The notes beneath the pieces were generated by a model, which saw only the letters and a program-made list of their open reading frames with translations, was not told the DNA's origin and did no database searches. From NCBI GenBank assembly GCA_964634255.1, contig CAZWJC010000126.1, forward strand, positions 1 through 19,376: DNA of 19,376 bases. Direction: 5' to 3'. Positions 1-8,500 of this stretch are shown piece after piece. How positions within the stretch are numbered: the stretch's first letter is position 1; each line of letters starts with the position of its first letter. Source of the stretch: MWDV01 sp964634255 (GTDB taxonomy: Bacteria; Verrucomicrobiota; Verrucomicrobiia; Limisphaerales; MWDV01). The position numbers and the translations under genes are program-made.

Positions 1-209
1 TCCCACTCCTCTCGTCTGACCCCGGCCTGCCGCAACACTTTGGCCAGCAGATTCGGGCCAATATCGCTGCCATGGGGATTGGGAATGGTGACAGACACCA
101 CATCACGCTGCATGAATTCGTGCCGCCCGCCCGCGTGCGGCCCAGTAAAGCCCAAGCGTCGAAGGCAGGAAACCAAGTCGCGCCGCTTGATGGGGCCGAA
201 ATGAGGCAT
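1..209 (-). CDS. hicA: HicA-type mRNA interferase toxin (3' end cut by window edge)
   Basis: The visible 69 codons begin MPHFGPIKRRDLVSCLRRLG and continue with the GGRHEFM motif (residues 27-33) and the VTIPNPHG and DIGPNLLAKVLRQAG elements that mark the small dsRBD-like HicA fold. The His of GGRHEFM (residue 30) is the expected catalytic residue. HicA toxins cleave mRNA and are neutralised by HicB. The start ATG shares one base with the stop of the upstream hicB (TGATG), so the two are translationally coupled. Roughly 70-80 residues is usual for the family, so only the last few residues should lie beyond base 1. The catalytic His is present, so the toxin looks intact as far as it can be read. 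Confidence 0.88.
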   Translation of the reverse strand, partial: MPHFGPIKRRDLVSCLRRLGFTGPHAGGRHEFMQRDVVSVTIPNPHGSDIGPNLLAKVLRQAGVRREEW

Positions 210-460
210 CAGGCGAACGCGGGTGAATCCTTGACCGCGAGGCTCAAACCATGCAACTCGGGAATCGGGAGCTGGCGGGAGATGCGAAAGAGCAGCCAGT
301 CCTCTAGCGTGCTGGCCAGTTCATCGCGGCAGGCTTCCAGTGTATCGGCTTGCGCCAGCACGCCTTGGAAACCCGGGATCTCGCCGTAGTAACCCTCCCC
401 GCCGTCAAGCAACTCATAGTGCGCCTCGGCCATAGCAGCTCTCAGGTATTCGGTCAACAT
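209..460 (-). CDS. hicB: HicB-type antitoxin
   Basis: The 83-residue protein starts MLTEYLRAAMAEAHYELL and carries the HicB core: YYGEIPGFQGVLAQ followed by TLEACRDELASTLEDWLLFR. It should bind and block HicA and, in related modules, repress its own promoter. It ends about 20 residues after the core, with no ribbon-helix-helix or HTH extension visible, so any DNA binding would have to come from elsewhere. I chose the ATG at 460 because family members begin at MLTEY; a GTG six codons upstream is open but adds non-conserved residues. The gene order is antitoxin first, then toxin, the reverse of classic hicAB. It is divergent from asnS across about 167 bases in which I see no convincing promoter. 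Confidence 0.87.
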   Translation of the reverse strand: MLTEYLRAAMAEAHYELLDGGEGYYGEIPGFQGVLAQADTLEACRDELASTLEDWLLFRISRQLPIPELHGLSLAVKDSPAFA

Positions 461-627
461 ACGGGCGAAGCATACCACTCAAATTGCAGTGCGGCCAAGC
501 CCTTGTTTCGACTACGCACTACGGTCGAGCCTTTGCAGCCTCCGCTGGACGAATTCCAAGTTCCTCCTTGCCTGCCAACTCCGCCTTTCGCCACCATCGC
601 GGCGTATTTGGGCAATACCGACACACT

Positions 628-1989
628 ATGCGCACACTGATCAAGCACGTCCTGGCCGCCACCGAGGCGAAAGATTCCGTCACCGTCAAAGGCTGGGTCC
701 GCACCCGACGCGACTCGAAGGGCTTTTCCTTCCTCGAACTCAACGACGGCTCGTGCCTCGCCAACGTGCAGGTGATCGTGGACGCAGGCACGCCTGGTTA
801 CGATCAGATCGCGCATTTTCTGACCGGCGCCTCGGCAGTGGTCGAGGGCAAGCTGGTGGCTTCGCCGGCGCAAGGTCAGAAGTGGGAACTGCGGGCTACC
901 AAGATCGAACTCGTAGGCACCGCGGACGCCGCTTATCCGCTTCAGAAGAAAGGACACACCCTGGAGTTCCTGCGGACCATCGCCCATTTGCGTCCGCGCT
1001 CGAATCTCTTCGGCGCCGTGTTCCGCACGCGGAGCCGGCTGGCTTTCGCGGTCCACGAGTTTTTCCAAAGCCGCGACTTTGTCTACGTCCACACGCCGAT
1101 TATCACGGCCAGCGATTGCGAGGGCGCGGGCGAGATGTTCCGCGTCACCACACTCAAGGGCAAACCGGACGACAAGCCGGAGGCGGATTTCTTCGGCAAG
1201 CCCAGCTATCTGACCGTGAGCGGACAGCTTGAAGGCGAGACGTTCGCCTGCGCGCTGTCAAGCATCTACACGTTCGGCCCGACGTTCCGCGCCGAGAACT
1301 CCAACACCGCCCGTCACGCCGCGGAGTTCTGGATGATTGAGCCCGAGATGGCTTTCTGCGATTTGCAGGGCGACATGGAGCTAGGCGAGGCGTTCATCAA
1401 GGCGATGGCGAAATATGCGCTGGAGCATTGCGCCGAGGACCTTGCCATGTTCGCCAAATTCGTGGACAAGGGTCTCATGGAGCGGCTCAAGTTCGTGGTC
1501 GAGCGCCCGTTCGTGCGCGTGCCTTACACCGAGGCCGTGGAGATCTTGAAAAAGTCTGGCAAGCAGTTCGAGTATCCGGTGGATTATGGCCAGAACCTGC
1601 AATCCGAACACGAGCGTTTCCTGACCGAAGAGCATTTCAAGTCGCCGGCGACTGTCTTCAACTACCCGCGCGAAATCAAACCGTTCTACATGCGCCTGAA
1701 CGACGACGCCAAGACCGTGACGGCGATGGACGTGCTCGTGCCAGGCATCGGCGAAGTCATCGGCGGCGCGCAACGCGAGGAACGGCTGGATCAGCTTCGC
1801 GAGAACATGAAGTTCCACAAGCTGAACGAGGCGGATTACTGGTGGTACACGGACCTGCGAAAATACGGCACCGTACCGCACGCCGGCTTCGGCCTCGGTT
1901 TTGAGCGCCTGCTGATGTTCCTGACCGGCGTCTCGAACATCCGCGACGTGATCCCCTTCGCCCGCACGCCAGGGAACGCGGAGTTCTAG
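628..1989 (+). CDS. asnS: Asparaginyl-tRNA synthetase
   Basis: This 453-residue class II aminoacyl-tRNA synthetase charges tRNA-Asn with asparagine in the cytoplasm (the E. coli enzyme is about 466 residues). An N-terminal OB-fold anticodon-binding domain covers roughly residues 14-110 (VKGWVRTRRDSKGFSFLELN). Class II motif 2 is FRAENSNTARH from residue 220, followed by AEFWMIEPEMAF, a signature that separates AsnRS from AspRS. Motif 3 is GFGLGFERLLMFLTG from residue 420, and the protein ends NIRDVIPFARTPGNAEF as AsnRS proteins do. The frame is open back to base 484, but the ATG at 628 gives the family's usual N-terminus, so I use it. There is no evident Shine-Dalgarno site. A small membrane protein gene follows 9 bases downstream. 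Confidence 0.97.
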   Translation: MRTLIKHVLAATEAKDSVTVKGWVRTRRDSKGFSFLELNDGSCLANVQVIVDAGTPGYDQIAHFLTGASAVVEGKLVASPAQGQKWELRATKIELVGTADAAYPLQKKGHTLEFLRTIAHLRPRSNLFGAVFRTRSRLAFAVHEFFQSRDFVYVHTPIITASDCEGAGEMFRVTTLKGKPDDKPEADFFGKPSYLTVSGQLEGETFACALSSIYTFGPTFRAENSNTARHAAEFWMIEPEMAFCDLQGDMELGEAFIKAMAKYALEHCAEDLAMFAKFVDKGLMERLKFVVERPFVRVPYTEAVEILKKSGKQFEYPVDYGQNLQSEHERFLTEEHFKSPATVFNYPREIKPFYMRLNDDAKTVTAMDVLVPGIGEVIGGAQREERLDQLRENMKFHKLNEADYWWYTDLRKYGTVPHAGFGLGFERLLMFLTGVSNIRDVIPFARTPGNAEF

Positions 1990-1998
1990 CCGCACGGG

Positions 1999-2346
1999 AT
2001 GAAGGCTTTGGCGGTAGTCGTAGCGGCTATCTTACTTCTGGCCGCCCTCGTCATTGTCTCGCAGCGCATGCGGACAGTGCGAGAGGTGAAGCGTATCGAA
2101 GCGCTCCAGGGTCAAAGCGGCGAATTCGCAGAACTCACCAAGACGATCCGCACGAGTCACCAGTTTCTTGAGCCGGGGCCACAAGTGGATTCGGCCTTGG
2201 CGACACTAGGCTTTCCGACTGCCTCGATCACTAATTTGCTAGTGGCCCGTTTCAACGGCGAGGGCTTGCCGTACTTCTGGGGTTATGTCGCGTACGACAG
2301 AAATGCCCGCAGGGTGGTGGCAGTAAAGGTTGAGCAGCTCTGGTGA
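1999..2346 (+). CDS. Small membrane-anchored protein of unknown function
   Basis: This is a 115-residue protein whose first 22 residues (MKALAVVVAAILLLAALVIV) form one hydrophobic segment, either an uncleaved signal anchor or a signal peptide. A short basic linker (QRMRTVREVKRIEAL) follows, then a soluble domain ending GYVAYDRNARRVVAVKVEQLW. No known motif or catalytic signature is visible. It starts 9 bases after the asnS stop on the same strand, so it is probably cotranscribed, but that position says little about function. Its 3' end faces the chemoreceptor gene across a strong hairpin. It is likely a real gene because of the classic signal-anchor start and its reach to a stop just before the hairpin. 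Confidence 0.7.
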   Translation: MKALAVVVAAILLLAALVIVSQRMRTVREVKRIEALQGQSGEFAELTKTIRTSHQFLEPGPQVDSALATLGFPTASITNLLVARFNGEGLPYFWGYVAYDRNARRVVAVKVEQLW

Positions 2347-2441
2347 TTGGGCGGCACACTCCGACCCCTCTTGTTCTCCTTGTGGAGAATCACACGGTTA
2401 CCGTTTGTATCCGCCACAGCAATCATGCGGCCGACGAAGAA

Positions 2442-2472
2442 GGCGGCGCCGAGTTATTTCATCGGCGCCGCC
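2442..2472. terminator. GC-rich hairpin between convergent genes, candidate bidirectional terminator
   Basis: A perfect 10-base-pair stem (GGCGGCGCCG at 2442-2451 with CGGCGCCGCC at 2463-2472) closes an 11-base AT-rich loop. It lies between the end of the asnS-side gene (2346) and the end of the chemoreceptor gene (2497), which converge here. Neither side has a run of T, so classic intrinsic termination is not assured. It could be a Rho-assisted terminator or an mRNA 3'-end stabiliser. Position and stem strength favour a shared transcript end. Confidence 0.6.
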
Positions 2473-2496
2473 AGGTGCAGTTGGGCCAAGCCAGTC

Positions 2497-4143
2497 TCAG
2501 AAGCTCTTGAAGTCGCCCTCCATCGGAATCTCGGAGCGGCTGTCGGCGATGGCGAGCGCCGGCTGGTTCTGTCGCCCGGCCGGTTTGGGGTGACCATTGG
2601 GCTGATGGCCGTTGCCATGGTTTTCGGCGGCCGGTTTGAGCGCCTTGGCAGACTTACCGTTGGCTCCATTGTTCCGCGCCGCGACAGCCCGCACGATCGA
2701 CTTGCCCGATAGCCGTCCCTTTCCATCCACCAGCAGCAACAATTCGTTGACGGCATCCTTCATGGATTCGGCTTGGGCGTTCAACTCTTCGGCGGCGGCA
2801 GCGCTTTCCTCAGCGTTGGCGGCGTTGCTTTGCGTGACCTTGTCCATCTGGCTCACTGCCGTGTTGATTTGCGTGATCCCCTGGGTCTGCTCCCGTGACG
2901 CGGACGCGACCTCGCCGGCGAGTTCGTCCACTTGACGCGCCTTGCCCACGATTTCCTGTAGCGATTTCGCCACCTTGCCACTGATGTCGACGCCGTGGGC
3001 ACTCTTCTGGACGGAATCCTCGATCTTCACCGCGGTCTCCTTGGCCGCCTGGGCGCAACGTTGCGCCAAGCTGCGCACTTCGTCCGCCACCACGGCGAAA
3101 CCGGCGCCCGCTTCCCCCGCCCGTGCGGCTTCGACGGCGGCGTTGAGAGCCAAGATGTTGGTCTGGAAAGCAATCTCGTCAATGGTCTTGATGATCTTGG
3201 CGATGTCGTCGCTCGATTTCTTGATGTCGTCCATGGCGGCGCTCATGGCCTGCATGTCGTTGACCGCAGCGTCGCCGGCTCCGCGGGCTGCGGAGCCAAG
3301 CTCCTTGACTTTGCTGGCGTTCTCGGCATTCCGCTGCGTCATGGAGGACATCTCTTCGAGCGAAGAACTCGTTTCTTCGAGAGACGCGGCCTGTTCACTC
3401 GCGCCTTCGGCAAGCGACTGGCTGGAGGAGGAAACCTGGCCGGCGGCCGAGGCGACCTGATCAGACCCTTCGCCCAACGAACCAGCCAGCCGATTCAAGG
3501 CACGGTTCAAACCACCTACGATGATCGTGGCGAAAATGGCGCCCAGCAAGATGACCGTCACCGAAAGACCGCTGCTGATCCAACTGGCCCGGTTCGAGAC
3601 CAGAACCGCCTGGCTGGCGCCGGTATCTGCGGCGGCGATGTTGGACTGGAGCATTTTAGATACGATCCCTTGGTAGGTATTGTAGGCGGGACGAACAACG
3701 GTGGTGGCACAGGTCAAGGCTTCTTCGTCTTTGCCGGCACGGCCCAGTTCGAACATCTTGGTGCGGGCGGCGACGTAACTGTCGCGGGCCTGCTTCATTT
3801 CCTCGAACAGCGCCCGTTCCTCCGGCCGGGAAATAGTCTTCTCGTAATCGTCGGTGACCTTGAGAATCTCCTGCCGCTTGCTGGCGACCTCTTCCTCGTA
3901 CCTCTTCTTGTCCTCCATGTTCTTGGAGAGGAGGAATCGGAGCAATCCCACTTGGATGTCACCGACGAGGCTCTTGATTTCCGATGCCGCGGCTAATCCC
4001 GGCAGTTCCTTGGTATCAATGGCGTGGGCCTCGGATTTCACCTGACGCAACATGACGAAGGAAGTCGCCGCCAGAATGAAGACGAGCCCCAAGATGGTGC
4101 TGAAGCCGAAAATGATCCTTTTTTTGATGGTCCAGTTTTTCAT
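2497..4143 (-). CDS. Methyl-accepting chemotaxis protein with four-helix-bundle sensor, no HAMP
   Basis: This 548-residue chemoreceptor has a first membrane helix at about residues 10-32 and a periplasmic helical region at about 33-188 of the 4HB_MCP type. A second membrane helix follows at about 190-212, and then a long cytoplasmic coiled coil. The signalling tip is clear from residue 323 (EIAFQTNILALNAAVEAARA, then GEAGAGFAVVADEVRSLAQR), the part that contacts CheW and CheA. EQAASLEETSSSLEEMSS looks like a methylation helix. No HAMP domain can be made out between membrane helix 2 and the coiled coil. The C-terminus is an Asn/Gly/His/Pro-rich linker ending EIPMEGDFKSF, a possible tether for CheR or CheD-like enzymes. 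It is 41 bases downstream of cheW on the same strand. The ligand cannot be predicted. Confidence 0.94.
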   Translation of the reverse strand: MKNWTIKKRIIFGFSTILGLVFILAATSFVMLRQVKSEAHAIDTKELPGLAAASEIKSLVGDIQVGLLRFLLSKNMEDKKRYEEEVASKRQEILKVTDDYEKTISRPEERALFEEMKQARDSYVAARTKMFELGRAGKDEEALTCATTVVRPAYNTYQGIVSKMLQSNIAAADTGASQAVLVSNRASWISSGLSVTVILLGAIFATIIVGGLNRALNRLAGSLGEGSDQVASAAGQVSSSSQSLAEGASEQAASLEETSSSLEEMSSMTQRNAENASKVKELGSAARGAGDAAVNDMQAMSAAMDDIKKSSDDIAKIIKTIDEIAFQTNILALNAAVEAARAGEAGAGFAVVADEVRSLAQRCAQAAKETAVKIEDSVQKSAHGVDISGKVAKSLQEIVGKARQVDELAGEVASASREQTQGITQINTAVSQMDKVTQSNAANAEESAAAAEELNAQAESMKDAVNELLLLVDGKGRLSGKSIVRAVAARNNGANGKSAKALKPAAENHGNGHQPNGHPKPAGRQNQPALAIADSRSEIPMEGDFKSF

Positions 4144-4184
4144 GATATCGCTTGGTTAGGTTCTATGGTTAGTGGGGAGGATTC

Positions 4185-4703
4185 TCAGAGGGGGTTGTTT
4201 GTTTTGATTTCGTCCACAGTCTCCGCACCGATCACACTGTCAATGTCGAGCAAGGCCTTTACCGCCCCTTTGATTTTGGCCATGCCGAGAATGCAATCGG
4301 TGTTCAGTTGCGCGCCAAACTCGGGCGTTTCTTCAATGTCGGCCACGCCGAGTTGGGCCACTTCATCGACGGCGTCCACGACCAATCCCATGGACGTGGC
4401 CCCGCCGGCTCCCGTCCTGACCTGCACGACGACGATGCAGTTTTGATCGCTGGCGTGCGCGTTGACGAAGCCGAAGCGCAGGCGCAGGTCCATCACAGGA
4501 ATGATCTTACCGCGCAAGTTGATCACCCCGCGAATGTAAGCGGGCATATGCGGAACGGCCGTGATGGCCGTGAGACGAATGATCTCACGGACTTTGAGGA
4601 CCGGAATGGCATAGGATTCCCCGCCGAGAATGAAGGTGAGGTATTTGCCGGCCAGCCTGGCCAACGAGTTACCTGTCTGGGTTGTTTCACTGGTAGCGGT
4701 CAT
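4185..4703 (-). CDS. cheW: CheW chemotaxis coupling protein
   Basis: This 172-residue single-domain CheW links chemoreceptors to the CheA kinase in the polar or lateral signalling array. The fold is shown by YLTFILGGESYAIPVLKVRE (from about residue 22), then MPAYIRGVINLRGKIIPVMD and GLVVDAVDEVAQL, with the usual closing strand KALLDIDSVIG. It lies immediately upstream of the chemoreceptor gene, suggesting a receptor-coupler operon. No cheA, cheR, cheB or cheY is in the window, so its kinase partner must be elsewhere. Upstream are two abutting inverted repeats. No clear Shine-Dalgarno site precedes the ATG. Confidence 0.96.
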   Translation of the reverse strand: MTATSETTQTGNSLARLAGKYLTFILGGESYAIPVLKVREIIRLTAITAVPHMPAYIRGVINLRGKIIPVMDLRLRFGFVNAHASDQNCIVVVQVRTGAGGATSMGLVVDAVDEVAQLGVADIEETPEFGAQLNTDCILGMAKIKGAVKALLDIDSVIGAETVDEIKTNNPL

Positions 4704-4739
4704 GTGTATCGTTCGTTTCTTGACCCCGTAATCGGCAGA

Positions 4740-4771
4740 TGAGAGCGCGTCTCAATCAGGAAAATCCTGAT
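4740..4771. promoter_or_regulatory. Two abutting inverted repeats upstream of cheW
   Basis: TGAGA-GCGCG-TCTCA (4740-4754) is followed directly by a 17-base perfect inverted repeat, ATCAGGA-AAA-TCCTGAT (4755-4771). The pair sits 37 bases upstream of the cheW start and about 95 bases past the end of the response regulator gene. It may be an operator for the cheW-receptor unit or a weak hairpin ending the upstream transcript. There is no T-run to support termination. No convincing -10/-35 pair was found. Confidence 0.4.
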
Positions 4772-4865
4772 GCCGGCGCACCGCGGGACACACAACGCCG
4801 CGGTTACAGGAAGGATGGAGGATCGCCGCTTCCGAAGTCCGAAGAATGGCGGGAGAACCCGTTAC

Positions 4866-5528
4866 TCAGGGCCTCGAAAGACCGTGGCGAATGGCGTAAT
4901 GCACCAAGGCAGCAACGCTGTTGGTACCCAGCTTCCGCGTGATATGCTGGCGATGGGTTTCAACCGTCTTGGGACTGATTTGCAGGAGAGAGGCAATGTT
5001 CTTGGTGTTCTCACCGTGAGCCAGATATCGCAGCACTTCCTGCTCGCGGGAGGAGAGAATCGCCGGACCGGGCAACTCGCCAGCAGCGTCGCCGCTTCGT
5101 TCAGCCCGATCCAGCGCCGCTTGCGCCACCGGGCAGAGAAACACCCCCCCCGCCAGCACGACGCGCATGGCATTGGGCAGGGTGTCGCCGGAACTCGTCT
5201 TGGCCACAAACCCGGACGCACCGGTCTCCAAGGCCTCGTTGACGGTCCAAGGATCCATATCCGAGGCCACCATCAGCACCCTGAGCGTCTTGTCTGTCGC
5301 GAGGATCTGCCGTGCCAGGTCGAGCCCGTTCGTGCCCGGGAGATTCACATCCAGAAGAACGAGGTGAGGTCTCCGGTCAGCAATTGCTGCGAGCGCTTCC
5401 GTCGCACAACCCGCCTCATCGACCTGCAAGTGCGTGAAATGCTGCCCAAGTGCAACGCGAATGCCCGTGCGCACGAGTGGATGATCATCCACCAACAAAA
5501 CGTGTAATGGTTCGGGGCCGACGCTCAC
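4866..5528 (-). CDS. NarL/FixJ-type response regulator (REC plus LuxR-type HTH)
   Basis: This 220-residue transcription factor has an N-terminal receiver with acid pair D14-D15, phospho-acceptor D60 in LVLLDVNLPG and the conserved lysine K110 in GFVAKTSS. A LuxR-type helix-turn-helix covers about residues 157-216 (LSSREQEVLRYLAHGENTKN, then IASLLQISPKTVETH). It starts with GTG, and its first four bases overlap the stop of the histidine kinase gene (GTGA), so the two are translationally coupled and almost certainly cognate. Phosphorylation by the kinase should control its DNA binding. Target genes are unknown; the neighbouring cheW-receptor unit is a natural candidate but no matching site is proven. 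Confidence 0.95.
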   Translation of the reverse strand: MSVGPEPLHVLLVDDHPLVRTGIRVALGQHFTHLQVDEAGCATEALAAIADRRPHLVLLDVNLPGTNGLDLARQILATDKTLRVLMVASDMDPWTVNEALETGASGFVAKTSSGDTLPNAMRVVLAGGVFLCPVAQAALDRAERSGDAAGELPGPAILSSREQEVLRYLAHGENTKNIASLLQISPKTVETHRQHITRKLGTNSVAALVHYAIRHGLSRP

Positions 5529-8500
5529 GCCCTGCCCCCTTCTTGTGACGGCGTTCCGGGTTCCTGAAGCACTTCGCCCAGGGCACGCAAGAGGACATCC
5601 GCCGTGTGGGGCTTATGCAGAATGTGCAAAACCCCCAACTCCTCAAAGGCGCGGAGCGCAGATCGTCCCGGATTGCCGAACAACCCTCCGGCGGACACGA
5701 TGATCGGTGTGCGCGGGGACAGCGCCCGCAAGGTGCGGCAAAGGGTCACGCCATCCATCAGCGGCATCATGAAATCGGCCACCACAACCCGGACCTCCTT
5801 CTGGTGAGCGGAGAACTGCGCGAGGGCTTCGATGCCGTCATGCGCCTGCAGCACGGCGTATCCGTGCTGTTCGAGCGTCCGGCGTATGGTACTGCAGACA
5901 GCCGCTTCATCATCCGCCACAAGCACCAGCTCGCCCTGGCCACGCGGAACGACCTCCTGGGCGCGTGCGGCCTCCGCCTGCGCCTCGGCCTCGGGCACTG
6001 CCGGAAGATGCACCTCGAAGGTAGTCCCTGTCTCCGGCGAGGTTGTGAACGCAACGAAACCCAGGTGTTCCTGGACAATTCCCTGAACGGTCGTCAGCCC
6101 CAGCCCCGTTCCCTGCCCTTCTTCCTTGGTGGTGTAGAACGACTCAAAGATGTGCTCCTGGACGGTTTCAGGAATGCCGGAACCTGTATCCGTCACGCGG
6201 AGCCGCACATGCGGACCCGGCGTCGCCCCCTTGTGCATGCTGACAAAGTGCTCGTCGAGAGTGACGTTGTCCGCGCGGAGGATCAGCCTGCCGCCAGTGG
6301 GCATTGCGTCCCGCGCGTTGACGCAGAGGTTCATGATGACTTGGTGAAGCTGGGTCGCATCTCCCACGACGGGCCAGAGATCCGGGGCACAGTCTTCCTG
6401 AACTTGGATGTAGCGCGGGAAGGTCTCCCGGGCCATCTTGGCCATGTCACGAACCAGGTGGCGCACCTGCACCGCCATTCTCCGTCCCTCCCTCCCGCGT
6501 CCGAAACTGAGCAGTTGCCGGACGATGCCCACGGCGCGCTGCGCGCTGGATTCGATGGTTTGGGCCAGCTCTTGTCGGACATCTGGTGTTCCCTCCGACC
6601 GCAGCATCGGCGCGCACATGACGATCGGCGCGAGAATGTTGTTCAGATCATGGGCAACGCCACTGGCAAGGCTGCCGATGCTCTCCACACGCTGCGCCCG
6701 CAGGAGCCTGGCCTCGGTTTGCTTCTTCTCGGTCACATCTTCCAGGCACAGCAACACGACGGGTTGGCGGTCCACGTCAACCCGCGCGGTGGAACAGGTC
6801 AGCACGCGTTCTTTGGGCTGCCCGCTGCGCGTGAGCACGCAGCGGCTTTCCACCTGTCGGTATTCTTGGCCGGTCTGAAGCGTCTGTTGCACCATGTCCT
6901 GCATCGTACAGTTGAGACAGTGCGGCGTGGAACCGCAGCCTTCCGGCGACCCCGCGATGTGAGCGCATCCCAGCAACTCACCGATACGCGCACCGACCAG
7001 CTCCGCCGCCGGCCGGCCGGCATAGCGTGCGAGGGTGTGGTTGACTCGGCGGAGCACGTGACCGGAGTCCAGCAGACACATCATCACGGGCGAATTCTCA
7101 AAGAGTGTGGCCAACTCGGCCTGCCGGGCCCGCAGTTCAGTCTCCGCCCGCATGCGCTCGGTGATATCTTCCAAAGTCTCCATCGCCCCGATCACGTTTC
7201 CGCTGGTGTCTCGAATCAATGCGGCCGCATAATAGAGCCACTTACCGCTCTCACCCAGCGAGGGGAGAAACTCCGTGGCCTCATATGCGTCAGCAGCGTG
7301 CCGGAACCGCTTGTACTTCGCCCGATTCTGCTCCGGAATCGCCTCGAAGGTTCCGTCCACCAACAGATCGCACAAGCAGGGTTTCGCCGCCGGGTAGAAC
7401 GCCCGCCAGTGCTGCGAAGTGCCGATAACGTCCTCGGCTTTGATTCCAGTGATTTCGCCCAAGGCCCGGTTCCAGTAGATGACGCGATGTTCCCGATCAA
7501 TGCCGAATTGGGGAATGGGAGAACCGTCCACGATGGTCCTGAGTCGCTGTTCGCTCTGGCGTAGCGCCTCCTCTGCGTGCTTACGCGTCGTGATGTCCCG
7601 CCCTTCTGCTATGAGCAACGCCACATGGTCTCCGGAATCGAAGACTGGCTTGATGGAAAAATCGATGATTGCGGACTTGTCCCTGCCACGCACAGGCACC
7701 TCGTACCGGACGCATTCGCCACGTCCGGCCCGGGTGATGGCCTCACGCAACTGTCGCACGCGGGCTTCATCCCCCCGCCACCACCGGCTCTCCCAGAAGG
7801 GGCGGCCAACGACCTCCTCCGCCCGGAGTCCACTGAAATCCAAGGCGGTCTGGTTCGCCTCGGTCAGCATACCGTCCGGTGTCAACAAAGCCGTGGACTG
7901 ATAGCTGGAATTGAAGACCGCGCGAAAGCGCCGCTCGCTACGTTGGAGGGATTCGACAAAGGTGCCTCGGACGGACTGGTCGGAGAGTATCTTGCCGATG
8001 AGAACGGTTACCAGAGGAAAGGTCAACATCACCAGCCAGCCAGTGTTCTTCAGCAGTGGAAGAATCATGTCCCGCGGAAGGGTCAACGCCGCAGCTAACA
8101 CGGCCAAATGCACTGCGACACCAAACCCAAGGAGTGCCATCGCCGAGACCTCGCGCGGGCGACGCAGCCATCGTAGATGGAATCCCACCCCGATCGCTGC
8201 CGAAGCTACAATCACCAACACGCCATTTCCTACGCCGGCGTCTCCCTGGATCAAGCAGAACGGAATCGTCATCAAACACGCCACAACTGCTGTCCACGGC
8301 CCGAAGAAAAGCGCCCCCAGGCTGATCACGACCGAGCGACCGTCAGAGCTCAAACCAGGGGCAACAACAAACGGGTGCATCATTCCAACGACCGCCGCCC
8401 CCCCGAAGATCACGCCCTGGAGCAGCGCTCCCAGACGCGTGTTGCCCCGCCAGCGCGCGTCCACGAAGCCGCTCACAACACTCAGCGCAACCAACAGCGC

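Noticed and set aside
484..627. Upstream extension of asnS by 48 codons
   Set aside because: The added residues are not AsnRS-like; the ATG at 628 gives the normal N-terminus.
2995..3996. A 333-codon plus-strand open frame opposite the chemoreceptor
   Set aside because: It is a shadow of the receptor coding frame and has no recognisable protein features.
4704..4754. Sigma-54 or sigma-70 promoter for cheW
   Set aside because: No GG-N10-GC element. The best TTGAGA hexamer has no matching -10 at proper spacing.
5606..7564. A 652-codon open frame on the plus strand opposite the histidine kinase
   Set aside because: It is a mirror of the kinase gene in GC-rich DNA, Arg- and His-rich, with no domain resemblance. 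The minus-strand kinase has complete motifs.
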